Below are positions 11,766 through 24,222 of a DNA stretch of 64,000 nt, one piece after another; position 1 is the stretch's first letter; each line of letters opens with the position of its first letter. The stretch is from assembly GCA_022702545.1 (NCBI GenBank), contig JAHRBC010000001.1, positions 7,006,001 to 7,070,000 of the forward strand, read 5' to 3'. The position numbers and the translations under genes were made by a program. A model generated the notes under the pieces. That model was not told where the DNA came from. It saw only the letters and a list, made by a program, of their open reading frames with translations, and made no database searches. Origin of the DNA: Phycomyces nitens. Taxonomy: Eukaryota > Mucoromycota > Mucoromycetes > Mucorales > Phycomycetaceae.

Positions 11766-12703
11766 TGGAAAGATGAAAAGATGGAAAGAGGTGTGTATCT
11801 GTAAAAGATTGAATAGTTGCCCACAAATACAAATCACATTTCATGTGACAATCTCATGTTGTCAAACCCAAACCCCGCATTTTCTTGTAAAATTTTTAAA
11901 CACTTTTAAGCTTATTGGAAACTCTTTAGAGAGAGAAACAAGTCAGACGTGCTTTATATATTCATCCGTACCGCTTCAAATTACATTACTTGTAGTGCAA
12001 AAATAAAAAGAAAGAGCAAAGGTAGAATATGAGCAGAATAATAGAAGCAGCCAAAGAACAAGGCTTGTATTCAAAGGAGGCTTGTTCAAGTAGACTCCTG
12101 TAGCTTAATTAACTAGGACAAAAATTCATCCTAGTGAAAAAGAGCTTTGTAAACATTTATTGTATTTTCCGAATCAATTTGGATACCGAATCTGATTTCA
12201 TTACATTTTCTTCCCCAAACAGCACTGTATTGAGTTGTACATTTTTTTTTGGATTCAAATAAATAAAAGAGAGTCAGGTCTTTGGTCGTAAACCAGTGTC
12301 TGGATACCTTCCAAGTATTCTGAATCTATTCAAAACATTTACTACTAGTTTTCCTAGTGTTTTATTTTATTTTTTGTATTGGTTGAGAATATCCACCAGA
12401 CCAAGTGGCCAATCACAGGACACTGGGGTATAATACTAAACATAAAACGCAAAAATGCAATTGTATCATTTGATTGGTCAGCTGATAATTTTATGCGACT
12501 ACTAAAACAATGCTTTAACCGCAAAAAGAAAAAAAAAGTTGCCACGTAGCGTCTCAAATTGCCATGACTGCCCTCTCGTTTTTTGTCTGGCTGACTTATC
12601 CAAGCACTCGGCTCCCCTCTCTTTCTTACTCAACCAAACTCCCAAAATTATATCATAAAATAATAATAATAACAACAACAATAAAAAAAATCCAGAGAGT
12701 GAA
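11766..12703. promoter_or_regulatory. Divergent intergenic promoter region
   Basis: 938 bp separate the head-to-head start codons of the carnitine acyltransferase (minus) and the Qa-SNARE (plus). AT-rich with an ATAATAATAAYAAC tract at 12660-12680 just upstream of the SNARE start. I cannot assign specific factor sites. Confidence 0.4.
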
Positions 12704-14078
12704 ATGACATTTAAGGACCGTACAAATGAATTCCATGCAATTGCAGAAAGAATACGCTCCCGTAGCCACATGCCCAATGCTCTCGAACGTCGGTCGCTCA
12801 TCCAGTCCTCACCAACTGGCCAACAGACTTCTCGCAGTGAGTTTTCTCTGATGGCAGCAGAAATCAGTCGAAACATCACCGGTACAGCTGGGAAACTTGA
12901 AAAACTTACCAAACGTAAGTTTTATACATACATGCGGCCTAGATATCAATAAAGAAGCCAACCAAGAAAAAAGAAGGATATGTGTGCTAATGGGTTGTAG
13001 TGGCTAAACGAAAGACGCTATTTGATGATAAGCCAGTTGAGATTGGCGTAAGTAATCTGGCCTACCTCCAGACGACAGAAGGACTGATGGATAGGTTTAG
13101 GAATTGACGTTTATCATCAAACAAGACATTGCCAAACTTAATCGACAGATTGCAATGCTCCAAGACTATACCAAGCGTCAGAAGCAGTCATCAAAGCAGG
13201 CCTCTGAACATACTGCAAATGTAGTCATTACATTGCAAAGCAAGCTTGCCGATACCTCGATGAGTTTTAAAGATGTTTTGGAGATTCGGACTGAGGTGAG
13301 TAAATGGCAATGGCAATTTTGGAGTGGGGGGAATTCCAAATATGATGATGATGATGAAGATGATGATGATGATAATGATAATATTTATTGATATTTAATA
13401 TTTGGTGGAAATAGAATATGAAAATGACAAAAGATAAGCGGGACCAGTTCCTATTCTCTGCAGCAGAGCAGTCTGGGCCGCCTGCTCTGGGTAAAGGACA
13501 AAGGAGACAGACTGAAGCAGAAGTAGTGACTTATGCGGGTTCGACATCCTTTCTAGCCAATTCACCGCTCCTAAAATCACGTCGGCGCCCCAACAACGAA
13601 CGAGCCCAGACACCAGCAGGATCAATAGGAAACGTCAACAATGGATATCTTCCTCAGGATGAACCCGAATCCACATTGTCATTGGGGATCCCGATGCTTA
13701 CACCTCAGCAGCAACAGGAACAAATGATGGTTCTGGAGCAGGATCGATACATTGACCATCGGTCTACGGCCATTGAGAGTATCGAGAGCACAATTGCTGA
13801 GCTTGGAGGCATCTTCCAGCAATTGGCCACAATGGTAGCAGAACAGAGAGAGACTGTGCAACGGTATGTATAACAATGCAGGTCATGTTTTGCTGTTGTC
13901 TATTCAACACTCTTTCTATAGTATTGACCAGAATACGGATGACATTGAAATGCATGTAATGGGTGCCCAGAGGGAACTGCTGAAATACTACACAAACATC
14001 AGTTCCAATCGATGGCTAATCATCAAGATATTTGTCACAATTGTCTGCTTCTTCTTACTCTTTACCCTTATCATGTAA
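12704..14078 (+). CDS. SED5: Qa-SNARE, syntaxin-5/Sed5-like
   Basis: Five exons (12704-12914, 13001-13047, 13101-13295, 13415-13863, 13922-14078) join in phase to 352 residues. The N-terminal peptide MTFKDRTNEFHAIAERI matches the Sly1-binding motif of Sed5/syntaxin-5 (D-R-T-x-E-F). An Habc bundle follows (KTLFDDKPVEIGELTFIIKQ; LEIRTENMK). The SNARE motif IDHRSTAIESIESTIAELGG begins at about residue 262 and runs on to a zero-layer glutamine in the FQQLATMVAEQ segment. One C-terminal transmembrane helix (IIKIFVTIVCFFLLFTLIM) ends the protein, as in a tail-anchored t-SNARE. Role: ER-to-Golgi and intra-Golgi fusion with Bos1, Bet1 and Sec22/Ykt6. The fourth exon holds the variable Q-rich linker. 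Exon junctions rebuild conserved residues, so the model is firm. Confidence 0.95.
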
Positions 14079-14398
14079 ACCAGAACAAAACCCACGATGG
14101 ACCTTGATTTTTAGAGTCATGTTCGTTACGTCACTCTCGTACACTTGCCCCGCTTTTCTTTTTCTTTGGAAGAGCACCACACTGTGCTTCTTTTTGCTTC
14201 TTTCTCTCCTTTTTTGATAGATAAAAAAACCAACCGAATCTTCTTTTAACTATAAAAAAAAAGACAAGCTCATAAAGAAGAAGAAGAAAAGTGTGAGATA
14301 CTACTTTTGTGCTTTTGGATGCCTCAGCTTCTGGATCGTCTATAACCAAAAAAAAAGAAGGAAAAAAAATTAAGCTGTGCGGTTCAACAGTGATTGCA

Positions 14399-16354
14399 AT
14401 GGAATACTATACGATGAACCATGATGACCGCTCATCCTTTGAAACATCTCTACACGATTACCTCTTGTTTGACCCGAACGATATAAACATTGACCCTACC
14501 ATCATTGATTCAACAGGGGTAGATTATGAGCTCTTGGGTACCACGAACCGAGACTGGGTAACACGGCCCTTTGACAGTACCCAAAGCAACGACCATCAGG
14601 CAATTCTTCTATCAGACCCTACCTATGTGCGCCAACAGCAACTTCTCCAAGGTAAAAAGGATCCTGAGCTCAGAGGTCAACAAGGGAGTGGTGATGACGA
14701 ACGGCACCACGACCCCTCGATAAGATCCAATTTGTCAGCCATGTTCGATCCTCAAGAACAATACCAGCATCAATCCCAAGCACATCTACACCCACATCCA
14801 CACTCACACTCACACCCACATCCGCATCCACAACCGCATCCACAACCGCATCCACAACCGCATCCACAACCGCAGCTCCAAAACCAGCAATACCAAAGGG
14901 AGTTTCTTTCTCATCCCTCACCCATCGCGACCACCACCCTACCCACAAAACAGCGCAAGGAATCCAACTTCTTGAACTCTCGAAAGACCACACGCCCAAC
15001 TTCACAGCTAATGCCCATTTCTTCTTCTTCTTCTGCTGAGATTGATAAGGAGCTTTCTACAGAAGTTGACCATCAACGTAGATTCAATGAACTTCAGGCA
15101 CGCTTCAGAGTGAGTTATGGCCATGTGCGCAAACCATCTGCAGGGCAAAAATCCGTAGCAGTAGCAGTATCGTCGTCATCATTGCCTTCGGGTCTAGTTA
15201 GTGGCAATTTAGTTTCCAGTAGTGTTGGTGCCATGTCCCAGACAACATCATCAGAAATGGAGGAGAGAAGCCAATTAGAACCCCCTGAGCGAGGAAGATC
15301 TTTCTCACCTCCCAAAGATGGGAGTGGGAATCCTCAGTCGCCTCACTTGGCTACTTCTTTTCCTTCCCGTACAATGCCTATCCAGATTCAAAGAGTACAA
15401 CGTGCCAATGCTGCCCAGCCATTTGATGCTGAGCAGCATCAACGCAGACTAGATGATCAACTCGTGAAAGCTGACTTTGGAGACATCACTGTCTCTGAGC
15501 TAAAAGAAATGTTACGGCAGAGGAGTAAACCAGCCACGGGTAAAAAGGCTGTGTTGATGCAAAGATTACAAGATGAGCGTGATATTATCAAGGCAGTTCG
15601 TCACTCAAAGGTCCAACGCCACTCCCAGCCCCCACCCGCGTCCAACCATCACACCGACATCTCTCGACCACGTTCTTTCCAAGGCATACCTTCCTCCCCA
15701 TCTTCCCCTTATATCGGTGCTCTCCCCATAGGCCATCCTTCGCCTGTTGATGGTCCTTCTTCTGTTCCAAATACGATTAGTTTCGTACCAGGATCACCTG
15801 CAGGATCTATTGGATCAACTGGCTCTTTGAATCGGTCCATCGACAACCTCCACATCGGATCTCCTCCGATGGGGCCACAACACATTCGTCGCTACTCACC
15901 TTATTCACCTCGTCCTGCTTCGTCTCCAAAACAATTTACCACCCAATCTTTACCTTTAGCTGATGAACTAACTATCCAGCCTTCATCCTCGTCTTCATCT
16001 TCATCTCTGCCGCGTTCTCGTCCTTATTATTCAAATTGGAATACTGGATTTGTTGGTGGACCTGGGAGTGGACGTACAAAGACGTACGCGCCGTTTACTT
16101 CATCTGCTCTTGCGACACCTGATAATGAGGTCGACGTTAATCCTTTTGATACATTGTCTCTCTCATCTGATATTAAGACAGAGACAATGGAATGGCTTGA
16201 TCCCTCTATGGAAGCCCTTTTATTGCAAGGTGGCAGAGTTACCTCACCACAGCCCATTAATGACATTACAGAGACGCCTATTGAGACTTTTGGAATGCCT
16301 AGTCAAGAAGAGTTAATGGCCCTTTTTAACGATCATCTCTGGGAAACCGCTTGA
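14399..16354 (+). CDS. SAP-domain protein, intrinsically disordered, putative nuclear regulator
   Basis: A single-exon gene of 651 residues from the first in-frame ATG (14399); the open frame upstream contains no AUG. A SAP motif lies at about residues 357-397 (DITVSELKEMLRQRSKPATG, then KKAVLMQRLQDE). SAP motifs bind AT-rich or scaffold-attachment DNA, or mediate nuclear contacts. The rest is low complexity: a His-Pro/Gln-Pro tract (about 128-158), poly-Ser blocks and many SP/SPP sites. The acidic C-terminus (TETMEWLDPSMEALL; EELMALFNDHLW) looks like a transactivation segment. I infer a chromatin or transcription factor. No catalytic domain is visible and orthology is unknown. It starts 320 bp after the SNARE stop in the same direction. 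Confidence 0.85.
   Translation: MEYYTMNHDDRSSFETSLHDYLLFDPNDINIDPTIIDSTGVDYELLGTTNRDWVTRPFDSTQSNDHQAILLSDPTYVRQQQLLQGKKDPELRGQQGSGDDERHHDPSIRSNLSAMFDPQEQYQHQSQAHLHPHPHSHSHPHPHPQPHPQPHPQPHPQPQLQNQQYQREFLSHPSPIATTTLPTKQRKESNFLNSRKTTRPTSQLMPISSSSSAEIDKELSTEVDHQRRFNELQARFRVSYGHVRKPSAGQKSVAVAVSSSSLPSGLVSGNLVSSSVGAMSQTTSSEMEERSQLEPPERGRSFSPPKDGSGNPQSPHLATSFPSRTMPIQIQRVQRANAAQPFDAEQHQRRLDDQLVKADFGDITVSELKEMLRQRSKPATGKKAVLMQRLQDERDIIKAVRHSKVQRHSQPPPASNHHTDISRPRSFQGIPSSPSSPYIGALPIGHPSPVDGPSSVPNTISFVPGSPAGSIGSTGSLNRSIDNLHIGSPPMGPQHIRRYSPYSPRPASSPKQFTTQSLPLADELTIQPSSSSSSSSLPRSRPYYSNWNTGFVGGPGSGRTKTYAPFTSSALATPDNEVDVNPFDTLSLSSDIKTETMEWLDPSMEALLLQGGRVTSPQPINDITETPIETFGMPSQEELMALFNDHLWETA
14785..14873 (+). 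repeat. In-frame CAYCC minisatellite encoding a His-Pro tract
   Basis: Short tandem units of CAYCCR and CAYTCR, then four near-perfect 12-bp units (CCGCATCCACAA), lie inside the SAP-protein gene and encode alternating HP/HS and then QPHP. Repeat number is likely polymorphic because whole 12-bp units keep the frame. Confidence 0.85.
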
Positions 16355-16938
16355 TTGATGTCGAAATATCAGATCTCTGTCAAGCTATGCACATTTACGT
16401 GAAAGAACCAAAGGCCTAATTAACCCTCAATAAGCTCACTCCCACATTTCTCTTAACCAAATCTCTCTGTATATTTTTTCCAACCTTTGTATCTTTCTCT
16501 TTCTTTCTTTCTTTCTTTCTTTCTTTATTTTTTTTTATTTATTTCATATGAATAGATAAAGGCTTTCCATCCTCCTGGTAACCTGTCCAAAATCCAAGGC
16601 TTACCTCATAGACACACCCAATATTTTTACGACTAGACAGCAATCACTTTATTTACCATTAGCACAAGGCTAGACATCACGATCTATTATTACACATGGC
16701 CAAGAATTCCTTGTTTTAGTTAAGGGTAAATTGAGTAGAATAGCCAGATAGATGGTTTATTGACCTAGCTAAAATACATAGTAATATTATTCTCATAAAT
16801 CATGATGTTTAAGCTTTGATTTTTCAACAAGTGTGTGGTATCAACACATAGAGACCTACCCTATAGAATGTTAGATATATATATATTTTTTACAAATTTC
16901 AATTGTTTATATACAACGCTAAAGATCTACAGAAACTC
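16355..16938. terminator. Convergent 3' intergenic region
   Basis: Region between the stops of the SAP-protein gene (plus) and the CotH gene (minus). It holds a CTTT microsatellite (about 16496-16525) and T-rich stretches. No gene seen; the two 3' UTRs and poly(A) sites must lie here. Confidence 0.4.
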
Positions 16939-18935
16939 TTAAAAACTTTTTCCAGTAGTGTTGTGCCAAAAGTTGATTGTGTTTTCACTCTGCCATTTGA
17001 TAAACTCCTTGACACCAGGCGAGGCAATGTGGCCAGTAGGACCATTGACTGCGTCAATAAAGGATAGATAATACGATCCTTTAGTGTAAAGATCCTTTAT
17101 GGTAGCAGGATCAATGGTTGGCGATGCTAGCTGTGGAACTCTGTTATCACTGTTGGATCCAGGAACAAACTTCTTTCCCATTCGAGGGAGAGATTTATCC
17201 CAAGCAACATCTTTGGTAATCATGCGAACAACATCGTCGATGCGCTTTTCTAGGGTTTTGAGGTTAAAAAGCTCCTTTGTGATTTTAACTATCAGCTCTT
17301 CTAGTCGACTCTTGAACGCAGGAACCTGCATGACTTTCTGGGTCAGTGGACGCAGGTGGAAGCCAGGGAAATCAGAGTAATTTCCTGTGGTCATGGATAT
17401 GGTACTGACAAACCCAGATCCCATAATCAAGTCAAGATCAGATGGCAAGAAGATATACCTCTTGGCTTTAGATTCATAGTAAAGATAATAGTTGTTGGAC
17501 ATTGTAAGATATCCATCTGAAAAGCCTACGAGAATTTCGAGCGCGATACTAGATTTACAAACACAAAAAATCAACTTCATTTCAAGAACAAGACCTCTTT
17601 TTTTTAAAAAAAAAAATCTAATAGTTTACCTGCGAAGGAAACTTTCGACATCGAGGTTTGCCTCCCATACTTGAACAGCATCTGGAGCGGTTGTGGGTGC
17701 GTCCTTGATAAACTTTGTAAACTCCATCAATGGCTGGAAATCACCTATACTATTTGTTGGGTTGGCCTTGACAACGTAGGCTCCGAGAGCATAGTTTGTA
17801 ATGTTGTTGTAGTATGATAAGTCGGATATAACGCCTGCAAGTAGTGATTCTGTAGTTCTGAATTTTCCTTGGTAGAGAATTCCTTGTTCGTAATTGGGAT
17901 CACCATTGGCAAACTCATTCTTTACCCAAGGATCTTGATAAGCTTCCAAGAACCCAAATAGGCCTAGAGGCTTGTCATTCAAAATCACTCTGTTTAAACA
18001 ATAGTTTAAGCTAGTTAATATTTCTGCTGTGTATATTTTTTGGCAATATTTTACCTAACAAACGAGTATTCGGTGGCAGCAATACCAATCGACTTTACGA
18101 TATCATATCCAATGACTTCACGAATATAGGCTTGGTCAGTAGCAAGAGCGCGCAACTTGAGGCGACGATAACCATACAAGTGATTCTTGGCCTTCTTCTT
18201 TAGCTTGAGATTGTAGGACACTTTCTCAAATAGACGAGAACTGTGACCAGATAGCCCAATCTCAATGTCAGAGAACGATTGGACATCGTGTGGACTATTT
18301 TTAAAGATATAGATTAGCACAGTTATATATTTCATGGCCAAGGACTCTGCTTAAAATCAATATACCTTATATAAGTCATATTTATAGATACATTTATATC
18401 ATCCATTGAATTGGTATGCATATTGTCTAGTGCTGTCTGGTTTCCAGAAAGATATATTGTAGGAATTTCTCCATCAATGTGCAAAGGCGACTCGACTCGG
18501 TGGATTGCTGGAAGAGGAGGAAGGATTGGGTTTACTTTTGACAGTGGAAATTTATTCCATGGACACCCAAATGTCTCATTTGGTGTAGTCTCATTCGTCT
18601 GTTTGCGAGTGAAAGGCTCAATAGTGGTTCCATTTGCTCCTGTAGTTACGGCATAGCTATAGCCATTGATTGCCTTTGGTGCAGATCCTGTGTAAAGGAC
18701 GGGTACATTGGGAGAACTTGAAAGAGGATAGGATATGTTATCTACAACCACACTCATATTTTGTCCTGGGCCTGCAAGGGATATAACATTATATGTTATT
18801 TGATCTCCTTGGTTTGAAGCCGAGACCACAGCAGTAATTGCAAAAACTAGATCAAGCAATAAACAGCGAATTAATATATACAATGTGTAATTCAAGGATG
18901 TTGTATATTTCTTTACCAATAAATGTTAATCGCAT
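16939..18935 (-). CDS. CotH-like secreted protein (spore-coat protein H family)
   Basis: Five exons (18935-18917, 18846-18366, 18294-18055, 17989-17630, 17548-16939) splice in phase to 569 residues. The tiny first exon (19 nt) plus exon 2 supplies a signal peptide (MRLTFIVFAITAVVSAS). Conserved CotH segments follow in order: SFSDIEIGLSGHSSR, LYGYRRLKLRALATD, YIREVIGYDIVKSIG, GFSDGYLTMSNNYY and IFLPSDLDLIMGSGF. Bacterial CotH is an atypical protein kinase that phosphorylates spore-coat proteins; in Mucorales, CotH family members are cell-surface proteins and some act as host-cell ligands. Several N-x-S/T sites lie in the N-terminal third. The C-terminus is not hydrophobic, so no GPI-anchor signal is seen and the product is probably secreted. 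Which Mucorales CotH subgroup it belongs to cannot be decided here. Confidence 0.93.
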
Positions 18936-21467
18936 AGTCGATGGTTTTCAGTATATAAAGAGTGAATTATTTGCCTTGCAACGCTGTTTATAAAGCTTTA
19001 GACTCATGTAGCTTTATATTTTAAAGTTAACTGATTTCCCAAATGATTCATATATTTATAAAAATAGGTTATATAAATCATAATATCTCCTGCCATATCG
19101 CCAAATCACCTCTTACACTTTATTTTCTGTATTCTTTTTTCTTTCTTGTGGTAAACAAACCAATAAATATATGCCAAGCTTGAATCTGAGACCCACCAAA
19201 GGGGCTAGTACTCCTTAAACATTATCCATGATATACATATAGTATACTTATCTGAATGAACCTTTGGAGGAATATACAAAATTTAGTGCTTATAGACATG
19301 ATTTAGAGCATTCAACAAGTGAGCCTTTGGAAATATAACAATATATTGTACTTGGTATACTTGGTATATCATATATAGATAACAATTGATAGTATTGTAC
19401 TGAGCACACACCCTTGGATAGCGTATCTTACTTGCTGAGTTGCATATTGCATACTTCTCACATATAACTTTGCAAAGATCACCTTGGTAAGTAAAATAAA
19501 ATAAAAAAGATGGACCTCAAAACCCCCCTTTATTCAACACGGATCTTTTTTGTTGTTGTTGAAAAACAATTGTGTTATATTTATTCGCTATTTTCATAGA
19601 CTTTTGGCTTTATTGTTGACAAATATGTGCATATACATGTATCTTGTTTTTTCCAACTCTTGAATGTACATATAGTTAGCATTGCTGATAAAATATGATA
19701 GATATCCTTGATAGCTAGTTATTTCCTATGTGTACAACTTGGATAGGCCACCATTCAAAAATAATAAATATATATCATCCTCTCTAATATTCATTATGAG
19801 TTGATGTTCTATTTGTATAAGCTATAGCTACTACTATTTGTTATGTACTGATAACAGTACTCTAAACAGGTGCTAGGGGGGAACATTTTGCTGCGTCCAA
19901 CTAATAACAAGAAGATCCAACGGTTAAGGTCGAGCATCTATATATATAACCAGTCGTTGGTTTACGTTATATAAAGCACTTTGCTTACAACCAATCTCTA
20001 ATATATATTTACTCTAATATTTGACTATGATTTCACTGATATCTTGTAAAGTTTTGTAAATAATGCTTTCAATAGCCTTTTTGTTCAAAAGATGTACAAA
20101 CAAAAGTTCGATATAAATTTATTTTGAGCTATTAATACTATAGCGTAAACTATGATGGTACATAATGATTGTTGACGCCTTTTTAGACTAGGGGCTTCAA
20201 CGAACCTTTTCAAGTTTCATTTGCTAATTACTATAAGAGTATGAACTTGTTCAGTCTCCCCAAGCACTATGACTACAATAGTATACATGTATTGCGGTAC
20301 TTTGATATTAAACACGCTTTACAAAAAACCAACATGATTAAATATTTGATGAAAAGAACTTTTTACCATGATGTTCAGGATATTGATATAAAATAAAATA
20401 AAAAAAGGTATACTATTCTTATAAAAGAATGCATTATCCTACAGGGTTTATAAAACCGATACATGTAAAATTGGTCTATGCTTTTTTAAACTGATTCTTG
20501 AGCTTATTCCAGTATTTTTTTTAATAAATCCATAAAGACTTTTGGGCTAACAGTCGGCCTGTTAGGAATACATTAAAGATATGTTAAAGATGTCTGGGCC
20601 GTGAAGTATGAGTCTATTTAGGCGGGAACGTCAATATTTATGAATATATATACATATATAAATATATATAATTTTGTTTGAGCGCCTTTTATATTTGAGC
20701 CTAAACCAGCTCCATATATTGGACTGACATCAAAATAAAATGATGATAAATATACCCTATAAATCCTATATGTCCTATTTGTTTGTTATATTTATACCGT
20801 TGACAGTTGACAGATAGCTTTAAACCTGAAAGATAATTCTACCATTTATAGAATAAGAAATGATTAAAAAAATATGCTTGGATCAGTCTAGTTTTGTGGG
20901 GTATTTAATAAAAATGTATCCTTTTTGTTCGTCTAACCCCGGATAATCTGGGTACTTTGCAAAACTTCCAAAAAAAAAATTCTCTGCGTGGGAACCAGGA
21001 CCCTGTCTTTTTCTTCACCTGTAAATACAAGATAATTGACAGCTTCAAAAGCTTCTCGGATATAGCTGTTGGTTTTCAGGTAAATGGATATAGTTTCTAC
21101 ATAATGAACATGATTATGGATACAAAATATAGATTTTCAGTTTGACTTGCCTTGATTTATTTTTTCTCATTGGTCATAGAAACACAAGTCACACTATAGA
21201 TTTGATCTATTACTGATTATTGGCACTTAATAATGGATCTACCACTTTTTATTTTTGCAGTGAATAAACTACATCTAGATAATTGTCCTCAAGCCACCTT
21301 TTTTTTTATTGTAATCGCTATTTTATTTTGCCCGATAATATAAAAAAAAAAGTAAACGCAAGTTTAATTATGTATATATTATTTCATTTTTTTCTTGTTT
21401 ATTAGAGTGTAACTGCTTTTACTCTTTCTTTTATCTTCTCTGTATCCTACCACCTTTCGATTGAAAT
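18936..21467. other. 2.5-kb AT-rich intergenic region
   Basis: Separates the divergently transcribed CotH and purine permease genes. The longest ORF (62 codons near 21 kb) has no support. Pyrimidine-rich sequence at 21410-21455 just upstream of the permease ATG is a plausible core promoter or 5' UTR. No RNA gene seen. Confidence 0.5.
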
Positions 21468-23088
21468 ATGGATCAAAAGGCCACGTCGTCTTTACCTGAT
21501 CAAGAGTCTATCCCGAGTGGAACTCAATTCGAGGCCTATGCGTCTCCAAAGCCCCCAAACCTATTTACCATCGTACGTGGGCAGGTCCTGACCAAGGAAG
21601 GATGGTGGGGCGACTTTGACTGGAAAAACATGTGTATGCCGTCTTTCCTGGTCAAAGAAAAGACCAATGCACCATTCTGGGGACTCAACAGTCGCCTCCC
21701 CCTTGGTCTGGCAATTATCATGGGATTCCAACACTCTCTTGCAATGGTAAGACACTCTATTTATAAATATAAATATATAGCACATTTTATATCATTAGAC
21801 CAACTCAATTTAAATTGCTGGATTGAATTGACAGGTCAGTGGTGTTGTTACACCTATCTTGATTATGATTGGATCCGGATCAACTTCTCTCAACCTAACC
21901 GTGGAAGACCAGCAGTATCTTCTTTCGGCTGCACTTATTACCTCGGCCATTCTGTCGCTTGTTCAGATCACTCGCTTCAAGATCTATGGCACAAACTACT
22001 ATATCGGAACAGGTCTACTCAGCGTAGTTGGTCCCAACTTTGCCAGCATCCCTGCAACAGCTGCCATCATTAAAAACATGTATTCAAACGGCTATTGCGA
22101 AACAGCCATTCTTGAGGACGGTACAGTTGACTATCTTCCCTGTCCAAAAGCATGGGGTGCTATTCTAGGAACATGTAAGTTGGTCTTTAAAGTAGGAAAT
22201 GGATTACAAGTGTTCTAAGTGTGCTGTTCTATAGCCATGGTATGCTCTTTCTTTGAGATTGGCATGAGTTTTTTGCCTCCAAAGATGATCAAACGTATCT
22301 TCCCTCCAATTGTTTCTGGCACAACCATCTTGCTCATTGGATGCAGTGTTATATCCACTGCCTTGTCTGACTGGGCTGGTGGATCAGGTAAATAACCAGC
22401 AATGGAAAATGAATATGTTATTAACATGTAAATGTCTAGGTGGATGTTCTTCTCGTCCTGAAACAGGCTACTACTCTCAATGCCCTAATATCGATGCTCC
22501 TCATCCTCTTCCCTGGGGTAGTCCTGAATTTATTGGCCTTGGATTTGTCGTGTTTGCCACAATTCTGCTGATTGAGAACTTGGGATCTTCGTTTATGAAG
22601 AGTGCTCAGGTAATATTGAGCCATTCTATTGACCACAGACATCTGATCGCTATAGACTTTAATAGATCGTGCTTGGGTTGATTATTGGTACAATTGTTGC
22701 GGCTGCTTGTGGTTATATCGATGACAGTTCTATCACAAGTGCTCCTGTTGTAACGTTTGTCTGGGTCAAGACTTTCCCAATCACTGTTTATGGCCCGGCT
22801 GTCATTCCGTTTTTAATTGTTTATCTAGACAATATGTTGGAGAGTATTGGTAAGTTTGGATCGCAAGAGATGGGATATATGGCTTACAATGTACTATAGG
22901 TGATATCACTGCTTCGTGTGATGTTTCTGGCGTAGAGGTTGATGGACCAGCATTCCAAGCACGCATTCAAGGAGGTCTGTTGGCAGATGGTGTCAATTCC
23001 TTTATTGCTGCCTGCATGACCATCAGTCCCCTTGTTACATTTGCCCAAAACAATGGTGTGGTAGCCTTGACAAGGTAAGACGATAGCC

Positions 23089-23120
<32 letters not shown>

Positions 23121-23767
23121 GGTGGTTTCTAGACCGAGAGAAATGACCAAGTGGATGACTGTCTAGATGTGCCAACCGTGTTGCTGGATACTTTTGCTGC
23201 TTCTTTATTCTGCTCTATGGAATTTTTGGCAAGATTTCTGCCGTATTCTTGGCAATTCCAAAAAGTGTTTTGGGCGGTATGAATGCATTCCTGTTCGCTT
23301 CAGTCACTGTATCTGGAATTCGTATCTTGGCCTACTTGCCATGGACTCGCCGCGATCGTTTTATCACAACTGCATCACTTGCACTTGGCATGGGTGTTAC
23401 ACTATGTAAGACATATAGATTGTTGATTTGGCTAGTGGTCTATTGGGACCTAACGATTTATTCTATACTTTCTCTTACAGGCCCTGGTTGGTTCTCGCAT
23501 GTGTTTAGCTACAGTGGTAACAATGATTCCCTCAAGGGATTTTTGAGTGCTATTGAGACTATTGTGGATACTGGCTACTGTATTGGATCTCTGATGGCCA
23601 TCTTCCTCAACCTGGTTGTCCCTGCCGAGTGGGGACCAGAAACTATGCAGGAAATCGATGAGCTTAACCAAAAGGAGCGCGATGAAATCCGTAATGGGTT
23701 CCTTGCCAGCAGTACCTTGAATGAGGAACACAGCATGTCCGAATTGAACGAGAGCGTTAATCCTTAG
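21468..23767 (+). CDS. Purine (xanthine/uric acid) permease, NAT/NCS2 family
   Basis: Eight exons (21468-21746, 21835-22174, 22235-22387, 22440-22609, 22666-22849, 22900-23074, 23167-23405, 23481-23767) join in phase to 608 residues. The nucleobase-ascorbate-transporter signature QNNGVVALTR is intact. The upstream TM1 motif GFQHSLAM, which carries the functional QH pair of UapA-like carriers, is also present. About 12-14 hydrophobic segments are evident. A Q-N-x-G-x-x-x-x-T-R signature points to the UapA/UapC class of proton-coupled xanthine/urate uptake at the plasma membrane rather than ascorbate or uracil transport. The cytoplasmic tail is acidic (NQKERDEIR; NEEHSMSEL), which in UapA-type carriers supports regulated endocytosis. 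Intron 6 holds an A24-G10 run (23089-23122). Confidence 0.95.
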
Positions 23768-24222
23768 AATAATAATAGTAGCCTTTGCTTTAAAAATTGT
23801 TTTCAACCATCTTTTTTTTAATATTTATTTATTTTCATCTCTTCATTTCTACCTTTTTTTTTTATTATTATTATTATATTTATATTTATACAATTTGTTA
23901 CACTTTGGCATGTATTCTCTTCCTTTCTCTCTTTTTTTTTAAAGCATCATTCTATTAGATTTTACTGTATTTATAATCACCATTTTCAAGTATACAACAG
24001 TCAAGACCAATATTCTGAAAACAGGCAGGCCGTGAAGAAGTATTTTGTAGACTTACATGTGTACATATGTACATACATGTGTCCATATGTACCATAAAAA
24101 AGGGTGGTTCTGGATAGACTCCTTTATACATATAACAAAGCTATTACTATGATATATTAAATTATTATTATTATTGTTTTTGTTTTTTGTACTCGCAAGA
24201 ACAAATAAAATAAACAGAGATT
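23768..24222. terminator. Convergent 3' intergenic region
   Basis: Sequence between the permease stop (plus) and the RGS-protein stop (minus): T-rich with TTATTATTA runs and ATGTACATATGTACATAC near-palindromes at 24055-24090. No coding feature. Confidence 0.4.

Noticed and set aside
11766..11837. 24-residue N-terminal extension of the carnitine acyltransferase as a mitochondrial presequence
   Set aside because: The open frame upstream of the ATG begins only at a GTG codon and carries no AUG, so there is no good initiation evidence.
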